Shown piece by piece: positions 50,718 to 57,634 of a stretch of 64,000 bases of DNA (positions are counted from its first letter, which is position 1; each line of letters starts with the position of its first letter). Both the position numbers and the translations under genes were made by a program. This stretch comes from Vicinamibacteria bacterium (lineage in GTDB: Bacteria > Acidobacteriota > Vicinamibacteria > Fen-336), in NCBI GenBank assembly GCA_035570235.1, contig DATMML010000123.1:1-64000 (forward strand). Direction: 5' to 3'. Below the pieces are notes generated by a model. That model saw only the letters and a list, made by a program, of their open reading frames with translations. It did no database searches and was not told the DNA's origin.

Positions 50718-51680
50718 ATGGTCGACGCACCCCCGGACACGGCGGAGGGGTACCGGGCGGCGAGGGAGGCGGCGGCCTGGGTGGACCTGGCCGAGCGCGG
50801 CGTGCTCGAGGTCACGGGTCCCCAGCGCCAGAAGTTCCTGCAGGGGATGCTGAGCAACGACGTGCTGGGCCGCGCTCCCGGAACCGGCTGCCTGGCCGCG
50901 CTGCTCACCGTGAAAGGTCACATCCAAGCCCTCATGCGGGTGCTGGTGACCCCGGAGGCCGTCCTCCTGGAGATGCCCCAAGATCGCCTTTCCCTCGTGG
51001 AGCGAACCCTTGAGCACTACCGCGTGGCCGCCCCCGTGCGCTTCAGGGCCCGGCCGACGGCGGTGCTGGGTCTCCTGGGCCCGCGGGCCCGGGAAGCCCT
51101 GCGGGACGCCGGCATCGAGGTCCCCGACCTCCCCCCCGAATCACACGTGTCCGGGCAACTCGGGGGCCTGGGCGTGCTCGTGGCCCGCGCCAGCGACTTG
51201 CCCTCGGGGTTCGTGGTCCACGTGGCCCCCGATGGAGCCGCTCTGGTGCGGGAGGCCCTCGCCCATCGCGCCCACCGCCTGGAGCGCGAGGCCCTGGACG
51301 CCTTGAGGGTCGAGGGGGGGTGCGCCTGGTACGGCCCCGACGTGACCGAGGAGAACCTCCTGCACGAGGCCGGGCTCGTGGACAGCCACCATTCGTTCAC
51401 GAAGGGCTGCTACATCGGACAGGAGGTCATCGCCCGCCTGGATGCCCGCGGCGGGAACGTCAACAAGAAGCTGCGCGGCCTCCGGCTGAGCGCGGCCGTG
51501 AGGGCGGGGACCCCGATCCTGGCCGCGGGCAAGGACGTCGGCCGCGTGACCACGGCCGCCGTCTCCCCGCGCTTCGGCCCCATCGCTCTCGCCTACCTCC
51601 ATCGCGACCAGGCGACACCGGGGACGACCCTGGACGCCGCGGGGGCCACCGCCACCGTGGTCGCGCTCCCCATGGAGTAA
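50718..51680 (+). CDS. ygfZ: Folate-binding protein YgfZ (iron-sulfur cluster/tRNA-modification factor)
   Basis: 320 aa, related to the T-protein of glycine cleavage. The YgfZ signature KGCYIGQE with the essential Cys (C231) is intact, as are FLQGMLSNDV and a tetrahydrofolate fold. YgfZ supports repair or assembly of certain Fe-S enzymes, such as MiaB, in a folate-dependent way. Cytoplasmic. Start ATG 50718 is 2 nt after the coiled-coil gene; its end carries the ribosome-binding site of the next gene (GGAG in the last codons before TAA). Confidence 0.93.
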   Translation: MVDAPPDTAEGYRAAREAAAWVDLAERGVLEVTGPQRQKFLQGMLSNDVLGRAPGTGCLAALLTVKGHIQALMRVLVTPEAVLLEMPQDRLSLVERTLEHYRVAAPVRFRARPTAVLGLLGPRAREALRDAGIEVPDLPPESHVSGQLGGLGVLVARASDLPSGFVVHVAPDGAALVREALAHRAHRLEREALDALRVEGGCAWYGPDVTEENLLHEAGLVDSHHSFTKGCYIGQEVIARLDARGGNVNKKLRGLRLSAAVRAGTPILAAGKDVGRVTTAAVSPRFGPIALAYLHRDQATPGTTLDAAGATATVVALPME

Positions 51681-51685
51681 GCACT

Positions 51686-52228
51686 CTGAAGATCTACACC
51701 CGAAAGGGTGACGGGGGCGAGACCGGGCTCCTGGGCGGGCCCCGGGTCCCCAAGGACCACCTGCGGGTGGCCTCCTCCGGCGACCTGGACGAGCTGAGCG
51801 CCGTCCTCGGCCTGGTCAAAGCCCACGCCCGCGACGCCGACCTCTCCACCGTCTTGCGGGAGGTCCAGCGCGATCTCTTCGCGATGGGGGCCCAGCTCGC
51901 CGACCCCTCGGCCCGGGTCGCGCGCCGGAAGGCTAAAGCGGCCGTCCCCGCGGCCCGCATCCGCCGCTTAGAGCGGGCCATCGACGCCCGCGAGCGCCAG
52001 ATGCCGGAGCTCAAGGCCTTCATCCTTCCCGGCGGCTCGCGGCTGGGCTCGTTCCTGCATCTGGCCCGCACGGTCTGCCGGCGCGCGGAGCGCTCGATCG
52101 TGACCCTGGCCCGCGCGGAGACGGTGGACAAGCGGATCCTGGCCTACGTGAACCGCCTCTCCGACCTCCTCTTCGTCCTCGCCCGCTACGAGAACCACCG
52201 GAGCGGGGAGTCGGAGGATCGATGGTGA
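51686..52228 (+). CDS. PduO-type ATP:cob(I)alamin adenosyltransferase, CTG start
   Basis: 180 aa. Makes adenosylcobalamin from cob(I)alamin and ATP. The whole family core is present: KIYTRKGDGGETGLLGG (ATP-binding TxxGDxGxT-like), KDHLRVASSGDLDELSA, ARTVCRRAERSIVTLA, YVNRLSDLLFVLARYEN. The first conserved residue comes right after CTG at 51686. No ATG, GTG or TTG occurs in frame between the upstream gene's region and this core, while GGAG (51674-51677) is 8 nt before the CTG. So CTG initiation is the best reading; a sequence error is the alternative. Coupled to ygfZ by 5-nt spacing. Confidence 0.85.
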   Translation: MKIYTRKGDGGETGLLGGPRVPKDHLRVASSGDLDELSAVLGLVKAHARDADLSTVLREVQRDLFAMGAQLADPSARVARRKAKAAVPAARIRRLERAIDARERQMPELKAFILPGGSRLGSFLHLARTVCRRAERSIVTLARAETVDKRILAYVNRLSDLLFVLARYENHRSGESEDRW

Positions 52229-52321
52229 GGGCCCACGGCCGGCGGGCCGGGCGCAGCGCCCCCCGACTTGATCCACAAGATCCGCGGATCTAGCCCCGCC
52301 GCCTTTCCGGAGGTTGAAGCC

Positions 52322-53716
52322 ATGGCCACCACCGCCCGCTACGATGCCATCGTGATCGGTGCCGGACAGGCGGGGGTGCCCCTGGCGCGGGCCCTCAGCG
52401 GCGCGGGCCGAAGGACCGCCCTCGTGGAGCAGGATCAGGTGGGTGGCACCTGCATCAACGTCGGCTGCACGCCCACCAAGACCATGGTGGCCAGCGCGCG
52501 CGTGGCCTACCTGGCCCGCCGGGGCTCCAACTATGGCGTGCGCACGGGAAACGTGGAGGTGGACCTTCTGCGTGTGCGTCAGCGGAAGCGGGACCTCGTG
52601 GCCACCTTCCGGAGCGGGACCCGCCACCGCCTGGAGAGCACCTCCGGCCTCGACCTCCTCGAGGGCCGCGCCCGCTTCCTGGATCCCCGCCGGCTGGAGG
52701 TCCACCTCGCCGAGGGGTCCGTCCGCACGCTGACTGCGGATCTCATCTTCATCAACAGCGGTGCCCGGCCCGCGGTGCCCGCTTTGCCCGGGCTTCGCGG
52801 GCTCCCCTTCTTGGACTCGACCTCCATCATGGAGCTGGAGGCCGTCCCCGATCACCTGCTGGTGCTGGGTGGAGGCTATGTCGGCCTCGAGTTCGGACAG
52901 ATGTTCCGGCGATTCGGGAGCCGGGTTACGGTGATCCATCGCGGCCCCAGTCTGCTGTGCCGTGAGGACCCCGACGTGGCGGAGGAAGTGGCCCGGATCC
53001 TTCGGGAGGACGGCCTCGAGGTGATCCTGGAAGCCGAGGCGCGCGAGGTCCAGGCCGCCCCCGGGGGGTGCCAGCTGCGCCTGGGCACGCCTCAGGGGGA
53101 GCGGACGGTCACTGGATCGCACCTGCTGGTGGCCACGGGGCGCGTGCCCAACACGGAGGAACTGAACCTGGCCGCGGCCGGGATCGAGACGGAACCGGGC
53201 GGCTTCATCCGGGTCGACGAGCGCCTGGAGACGACAGCTAAGGGCGTCTACGCGCTGGGCGACGTGAAGGGCGGGCCCGCCTTCACCCACATCGCCTACG
53301 ACGACTTCCGCATTGCGCGCACCAACCTCCTGGAGGAGGGGCATGCGACCACGGCGGGTCGCCTCGTCCCCTACACCGTCTTCCTCGACCCCCAGCTTGG
53401 GCGCGTGGGCCTCTCGGAGACCGAGGCGCGCGCTCGAGGTCACCGCGTCCGGGTGGCCCGGCTGCCCATGAGCAAGGTCGCCCGTGCCCTCGAGGTCGAC
53501 GAGACGCGGGGCTTCATGAAGGCGGTGGTGGAGGCGGACAGCGGACGGATCCTGGGCGCGGCCATCCTGGGCGTGGAAGGGGGCGAGGTGATGTCGGTCG
53601 TGCAGATGGCGATGATGGGCGGGCTGCCCTATACCGTCCTGCGGGAGGCGGTCTTCGCCCATCCCACGCTCGCGGAGTCGCTCAACAATCTCTTCATGGC
53701 CATGGACGCGGCTTGA
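52322..53716 (+). CDS. FAD-dependent pyridine nucleotide-disulfide oxidoreductase (mercuric-reductase-like)
   Basis: 464 aa from ATG 52322. FAD-binding GxGxxG ([16 protein letters not shown]); redox disulfide C44/C49 in [16 protein letters not shown](P)H site [14 protein letters not shown]; second FAD motif [11 protein letters not shown]-terminal dimer domain with catalytic [11 protein letters not shown]. Such homodimers pass electrons from NAD(P)H via FAD to a disulfide or another acceptor (dihydrolipoamide dehydrogenase, glutathione, mercuric reductase group). No N-terminal HMA or C-terminal Cys pair for Hg is seen, so the substrate is unknown. A weak AGG precedes the ATG. Confidence 0.93.
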   Translation: MATTARYDAIVIGAGQAGVPLARALSGAGRRTALVEQDQVGGTCINVGCTPTKTMVASARVAYLARRGSNYGVRTGNVEVDLLRVRQRKRDLVATFRSGTRHRLESTSGLDLLEGRARFLDPRRLEVHLAEGSVRTLTADLIFINSGARPAVPALPGLRGLPFLDSTSIMELEAVPDHLLVLGGGYVGLEFGQMFRRFGSRVTVIHRGPSLLCREDPDVAEEVARILREDGLEVILEAEAREVQAAPGGCQLRLGTPQGERTVTGSHLLVATGRVPNTEELNLAAAGIETEPGGFIRVDERLETTAKGVYALGDVKGGPAFTHIAYDDFRIARTNLLEEGHATTAGRLVPYTVFLDPQLGRVGLSETEARARGHRVRVARLPMSKVARALEVDETRGFMKAVVEADSGRILGAAILGVEGGEVMSVVQMAMMGGLPYTVLREAVFAHPTLAESLNNLFMAMDAA

Positions 53717-53740
53717 GCCGCTCGTTCGAGGACGGCCGGG

Positions 53741-54048
53741 TTAGCCCGTGAAGAACGGTGGCCGGTGGATCCCCTCGACGCAGGATGCGTCGAGCGATTC
53801 TGCCCAGCCCGCCTTCAAGAACGGCTGGACAACTATCGATGCACGTCCCGCCGTCGACGTGGCTTCCGTCGGGCATGACGACGTGCCGCCCTCGGCCAAG
53901 ACGCCGCGCGACCTCGTCCCCAAGACGGGGGGGCGTCGCGGGGCATAGGGCTCCCGAGATCAACTGGGTCGGAGTCATGGACTGCACGGGGGCCCGGAGA
54001 CCCTTGGGCAGCCTCTGCTCGGTCGCGACCGGCTGACGGGGGTGGCGT
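53741..54048 (-). pseudogene. Remnant of a TAP-like alpha/beta hydrolase C-terminus (frameshifted)
   Basis: In one minus-strand frame 53972 downward reads PTQLISGALCPATPPRLGDE, then RHVVMPDGSHVDGGTCID, like the TAP C-terminal pattern P-T-L-L-I-S-G-x-x-D-P-x-T-P-P ... H. Near 53836 the match jumps to another frame: VVQPFLKAGWAESLDASCVE then GIHRPPFFTG and TAA at 53741, the usual end of the family (S-C-x-x-x-x-x-P-P-F). The catalytic Asp is now Cys and the N-terminal hydrolase part is missing. So this is decayed coding DNA. Left edge is firm, right edge approximate. It explains most of the 363-nt gap 53717-54079. Confidence 0.6.
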
Positions 54049-54079
54049 TCAATCAAGCGCTCCAAGGAGCACTCTGCTG

Positions 54080-54550
54080 TCACGGCGCAGCGCTGCGGAT
54101 GGCGGCAAAGGCGCGCCCCGCGATCTCGCGGCTCACCCCCTCGCGGAGCGTGCCGCAGGCGATGCGGGCCCTCCCCCCGGAGCGGCGGTAGACCACCACC
54201 TCCCAGAGCTCCCCGCCTTCGAACTCCCGAGGGGGGTCGAGGGGGGGCAGGCGCGCCGGCCCGCTCTCGAACTCCTGAAGGACGCCCCCGTTCAGGAGCA
54301 GACGCGCCCCCGCGATGTCCGCCTTGTCCAGCGTCTCCGAACCCCAGCAAAAGCGGGGGCCGTCCTCCAGCAGGAACAGCGTCTCCGAACCGCTGGGCGG
54401 GAGCTCCGCCACCACCTGCCGGCCCCGGGCCTCCTCCGCGACCCGCGCCCCCTCCCGGTCCAGCTTGGCTTGGCGCAGGCCCAGGGCCAGGCGGAGGAGC
54501 CACCAGAGCAGCACCAGGAAGAGCAGGGAGGCGAGAACGCGAACCAGCAT
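54080..54550 (-). CDS. Membrane-anchored protein of unknown function
   Basis: 156 aa. An N-terminal membrane helix (LASLLFLVLLWWLLRLALGL) without a cleavage site is followed by a 130-residue soluble part with beta character (GSETLFLLEDGPRFCWGSET, EGGELWEVVVYRRSGGRARIA). No catalytic motif. Coherent residue use supports a real gene. It is divergent from the gene at 54646, with 95 nt between starts. Family not recognised. Confidence 0.72.
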   Translation of the reverse strand: MLVRVLASLLFLVLLWWLLRLALGLRQAKLDREGARVAEEARGRQVVAELPPSGSETLFLLEDGPRFCWGSETLDKADIAGARLLLNGGVLQEFESGPARLPPLDPPREFEGGELWEVVVYRRSGGRARIACGTLREGVSREIAGRAFAAIRSAAP

Positions 54551-54597
54551 GGCCCGGAGACCTTAGCACAGGCCTCGGAGTGGCCCGCGAGGCCGCC

Positions 54598-54606
54598 TGC
54601 TACAAT
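54598..54606 (+). promoter_or_regulatory. Extended -10 promoter candidate
   Basis: TGC TACAAT, an extended -10 element, 39 nt before the ATG at 54646. A leader of about 32 nt with GGGAGGAG would follow. Confidence 0.45.
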
Positions 54607-54645
54607 CTACGCCTGTCCGGGCGCTCCGTCCCGGGAGGAGAGCAC

Positions 54646-55182
54646 ATGAGGGTGGGACGCGCTTCCGTGCTGCTGCCTTTGGGCGCCACCGTCCTGCTCG
54701 CCGCGCCCCTGACCGCCTCCCCCAGAATAGGCACCGCCTCCGGGATCCGCTGGACCATCCCCTCGCGCTGGGCCGATCAGCCCCCCCGCTCGATGCGCGT
54801 GGCCACCTACACCGTGCCCGCCCCCCCGGGGAGCGAAGCCGGCGAGTGCGCGGTCTTCGCCTTCGGGCCCGGCCAAGGGGGGACCGTCGACGCCAACGTC
54901 CAGCGTTGGTCGGCTCAGTTCGAGGGCGGCCCTGCCCCCCAGCGCTCCACCAGGCAGGTCGGAGGGCTCACCGTCCACTTCGCGCAAGTCTCCGGGACCT
55001 ACCTGGCCCCGGGAGGCCCCGAGATGCAGTCCCAGGGGAAGAAAACCGGCTACAAGCTCCTAGGCGCCATTGTGGAGGGGCCCGGAGGCCTCATCTTCTT
55101 TAAGCTCACCGGCCCCGCCCCGACCCTGGCCGCGGCCCAAGCCGAGTTTGACGCCCTCCTGGCCTCGATCGCCCGGGGCTAA
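54646..55182 (+). CDS. Secreted protein of unknown function
   Basis: 178 aa from ATG 54646 (GGAGGAG 5 nt upstream). Signal peptide (VLLPLGATVLLAAPLTASP). The mature part (IRWTIPSRWADQPPRSMRVA, then a strand-rich body ending with a helix AAAQAEFDALLASI) resembles small exported proteins that share a start like TWTVPAGW and end with a FDxxLxSI helix, often found as unknowns. No active-site motif. It has its own promoter candidate at 54598. Starts a plus-strand run of four genes. Confidence 0.75.
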   Translation: MRVGRASVLLPLGATVLLAAPLTASPRIGTASGIRWTIPSRWADQPPRSMRVATYTVPAPPGSEAGECAVFAFGPGQGGTVDANVQRWSAQFEGGPAPQRSTRQVGGLTVHFAQVSGTYLAPGGPEMQSQGKKTGYKLLGAIVEGPGGLIFFKLTGPAPTLAAAQAEFDALLASIARG

Positions 55183-55197
55183 GCGACCCACGCGGGC

Positions 55198-55875
55198 ATG
55201 GCCATGCGGGCGGCGATCTTCGACTTCGACGGCGTGATCGTGGACAGCGAACCCCTCCATTTCCAGGCCCTGCGCTCGAGCCTCCTTCCGGAGGGGATCC
55301 AGATCGACGAGAAGGAGTACTACTCCGGCTACCTGGCCTATAACGATCGGACCGCGATCCGCCTCGCCCTGGAGGCACACGGCGTCTCCCCGCCTCTCGC
55401 CCGCCTCGACGCGATCGCCCGCCGCAAGGCGGACCTCTTCTCGGAGCTGGCCTCCAAGATCCCCCTCTTCCCGGGGGCCGCGGAGCTGGTGCGGTCGCTG
55501 GCCGCGCGGTTTCCCCTCGCCATCGCCTCCGGGGCCCTGCACGGCGAAATCGACGCCATCCTGAGAGGGGCGGGGCTGCGCGATGCTTTCGCCGCCATCG
55601 TGGGGGCGGACGACGTCTCGCGGGGCAAGCCGGACCCCGAGCCCTACGTGAGCGCCATGGGCCTCCTGGCCGAGCGCACGCCCGGGCTCGCACCCGCGGA
55701 GTGCCTGGTCTTCGAGGACTCGATGGCGGGGATCGCCTCCGCCCGGGCCGCGGGCATGACGGTCGTAGCGGTGGCCCACTCCTACCCACCGGAGAAGTTG
55801 GGAGCCGCGCACCACGTCGTGGACTCGCTCGTCGGCCTCGACAACGACGGCCTGCGCGCGCTCTTCGGTCCCTGA
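55198..55875 (+). CDS. HAD-superfamily phosphatase (phosphoglycolate phosphatase / beta-phosphoglucomutase-like)
   Basis: 225 aa. HAD motifs: I FDFDGVIVDSEP (nucleophile and acid Asp), II IASGA, III K in GKPDPEPY, IV VFEDSMAGIASA. The helical cap of type C1 fits phosphoglycolate phosphatase or beta-phosphoglucomutase relatives. No choice between the substrates can be made; given the nearby maltose genes a sugar phosphate is possible. Start ATG 55198 or 55204. Stop is 3 nt before the start of the SDR gene. Confidence 0.92.
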   Translation: MAMRAAIFDFDGVIVDSEPLHFQALRSSLLPEGIQIDEKEYYSGYLAYNDRTAIRLALEAHGVSPPLARLDAIARRKADLFSELASKIPLFPGAAELVRSLAARFPLAIASGALHGEIDAILRGAGLRDAFAAIVGADDVSRGKPDPEPYVSAMGLLAERTPGLAPAECLVFEDSMAGIASARAAGMTVVAVAHSYPPEKLGAAHHVVDSLVGLDNDGLRALFGP

Positions 55876-55878
55876 GCC

Positions 55879-56718
55879 GTGCGCTCCCGCTATCTGGATC
55901 CTGAGCAGGCCCGGCGCCACGCCGAGCACCGCTACGAGTTCAACCGCCGGGGCCTGGCCGGCCGCGTCGTGCTCGTGGCGGGGGGGACGGGCGGCCTGGG
56001 TAGCGCCGTGACCGCCCTGCTCCTGCAGGAGGGGGCGTTGCCCGTGGTCGGCTACCGTGCGAACCGCGGGCACGCGCTGGCTCTGCAGCAGAAGCTCCAG
56101 GACCTCTACGGCGGCCCCGTGCAGCTGGTAGAGGGGGACGTGGCGGATCCCGCGGTGCGGCGGCGCTACCTGGAGGCGGCGCTGAACGTGAAGGGAGAGC
56201 TCTACGGCCTGGTGGCCTTGACGGGGGACCCCGCTCGCGTCAAACCGGAGGACCTGGACGGAGCCGCCCTCCACGCCTCCTTCGCCGCCAACTTCGAGGC
56301 CCCCATCCTCCTCGCCCGGGCCGGCGCGGCGGAGATGATGCGCCACGGGACGCACGGGGCGATCGTCCTCTTCTCCAGCATGCAGGGCGTGCATCCCTTC
56401 GAGGGGAGCCTGGCCTACGCCGCCCCCAAGGCCGCCCTGATCCACGCCGCCAAGATCCTGGCCAAGGAGTTCGGCGGCCCCGCCGACATCCGCGTGAACG
56501 TGGTCGCCCCGGGGGCCACCGCCGCGGGCATGGCTCGGGTCTCCATCGATGCCGGCAAGTACGACCCCTACGTGGAGCGGGGAGCCATCCCCCGCTTTGG
56601 ACGGCCGGAGGACGTGGCCCGGGTGGTCCGTTTCCTGCTCGAGCCCGACTCCTACGTGACCGGCCAGGTCCTGACCGTGGACGGTGGGCTGATACTGAGG
56701 CGCGACCGACTCGCGTGA
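55879..56718 (+). CDS. Short-chain dehydrogenase/reductase
   Basis: 279 aa from GTG 55879. Rossmann motif VVLVAGGTGGLGSAVTALLL binds NAD(P). Catalytic Ser in FSSMQG and Tyr/Lys in LAYAAPKAALIHA; VDGGLILRR at the C-terminus is the usual end. The N-N-A-G segment is replaced by LTGD, so the Asn of the tetrad is lacking at that place. Oxidises or reduces an unknown substrate. Overlaps the next gene by 4 nt (GTGA). Confidence 0.9.
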   Translation: MRSRYLDPEQARRHAEHRYEFNRRGLAGRVVLVAGGTGGLGSAVTALLLQEGALPVVGYRANRGHALALQQKLQDLYGGPVQLVEGDVADPAVRRRYLEAALNVKGELYGLVALTGDPARVKPEDLDGAALHASFAANFEAPILLARAGAAEMMRHGTHGAIVLFSSMQGVHPFEGSLAYAAPKAALIHAAKILAKEFGGPADIRVNVVAPGATAAGMARVSIDAGKYDPYVERGAIPRFGRPEDVARVVRFLLEPDSYVTGQVLTVDGGLILRRDRLA

Positions 56719-57620
56719 GGTATGCCATGAAGACAGGCACGATTCTGATCCTCTGCTCCCTAGGGGCCGCCCCCCTCCACGCCCAGAGCGAGGAGAGCCT
56801 GCGGCAGTTCTTCGAGGGCCGGTCGGTGGTGGTGCGGATCGACATGCCGGCCAGCTCCAGCGGAGTGGACGTGTACCCGGAACGGGAGCGGCCGCTGGAC
56901 ATGGGCAAGCACGCGTCCCGGATCCGGGAGAGCGGGGTTGCCGTGCGGGAGGGAGAGCGCATCACCGTGACCAAGGTCAAGGTGAAGGACGACCTCATCG
57001 AGTTCCAGCTCGGGGAGGGCGGCTTCAACACGTTCCGCAACGGGTCGGGGAGCGTCTCCGTCCCCTCCGTCGCGAAGTCCAACCGCGAGAAGGACTTGGA
57101 GCGCGAGATCAAGAGGGAGGACGACCCCGACCGAAAGCGGCGGATGCAGCGTGAGTTGGACGACCTGCGCGAGGACCGCGAGCGCGAGGAGGCGCGCAAC
57201 CGCGCGGTGGCGGAAGCCGCCAACGAGGTCCGGCGGGAAAAGGACCGCGAGCGCGCGCTGGCCATGGGCTCGCGCTTCAACGTCCGCTTCGAGAAGCGCG
57301 TGCCTCCACAGGCGCTCACCCCCGACGGCCTCATGCGCGCCCTCGCCAACTATGTTGATTTCCCCGGGGGCCCCCGGCCCCCGGAACGGGCGGAGGACCT
57401 GCGCTACGAGCGGACCGACCGCCCGGCTGACCTGCCCGAGCTGCGCAAGGGCATGAGCCGGGAGGAGGTAGAGAGCCTGCTCGGAAATCCCGAACGGGAG
57501 GATGTCCACCGGGAGGCCGGCCTGCGGTCAGTGGTAGCGGTCTATCGGCGTGGCCCCGACGTCATCGACGTCACGTTCGTCGAGGACGTTTTGGTGAGGT
57601 CCGAGGTGCGGCCCCGCTGA
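56715..57620 (+). CDS. Secreted protein with coiled coil and BamE/SmpA-like C-terminal motif
   Basis: 301 aa from GTG 56715 (GTGA overlap), or ATG 56727. Signal peptide (ILILCSLGAAPLHAQSE). Residues about 30-110 are strand-rich; about 118-175 form a highly charged coil (REKDLEREIKREDDPDRKRR). Residues about 235-301 carry LRKGMSREEVESLLGNPE followed by strands ending VTFVEDVLVR, a BamE/SmpA/OmlA-like pattern of outer-membrane assembly or envelope proteins. Real function unknown. The stop lies inside a strong shared hairpin (57611-57634). Confidence 0.8.
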   Translation: MRYAMKTGTILILCSLGAAPLHAQSEESLRQFFEGRSVVVRIDMPASSSGVDVYPERERPLDMGKHASRIRESGVAVREGERITVTKVKVKDDLIEFQLGEGGFNTFRNGSGSVSVPSVAKSNREKDLEREIKREDDPDRKRRMQRELDDLREDREREEARNRAVAEAANEVRREKDRERALAMGSRFNVRFEKRVPPQALTPDGLMRALANYVDFPGGPRPPERAEDLRYERTDRPADLPELRKGMSREEVESLLGNPEREDVHREAGLRSVVAVYRRGPDVIDVTFVEDVLVRSEVRPR

Positions 57621-57634
57621 CCCTTCAGCGGGGC
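57611..57634. terminator. Shared hairpin between convergent genes, containing both stop codons
   Basis: GCCCCGCTGA (57611-57620) and TCAGCGGGGC (57625-57634) are perfect reverse complements around a CCCT loop: a 10-bp GC-rich stem in either strand's RNA. The TGA of the plus gene and the TGA of the minus gene each form the top of the stem. No U-tract. Position between convergent genes suits a two-way terminator or 3'-end stabiliser. Confidence 0.55.

Noticed and set aside
53774-53794. Perfect 9-bp inverted repeat CTCGACGCA / TGCGTCGAG as a terminator
   Set aside because: It coincides with the codons for LDASCVE of the hydrolase remnant and lacks a U-tract, so it may be chance. It could still end the reductase transcript.
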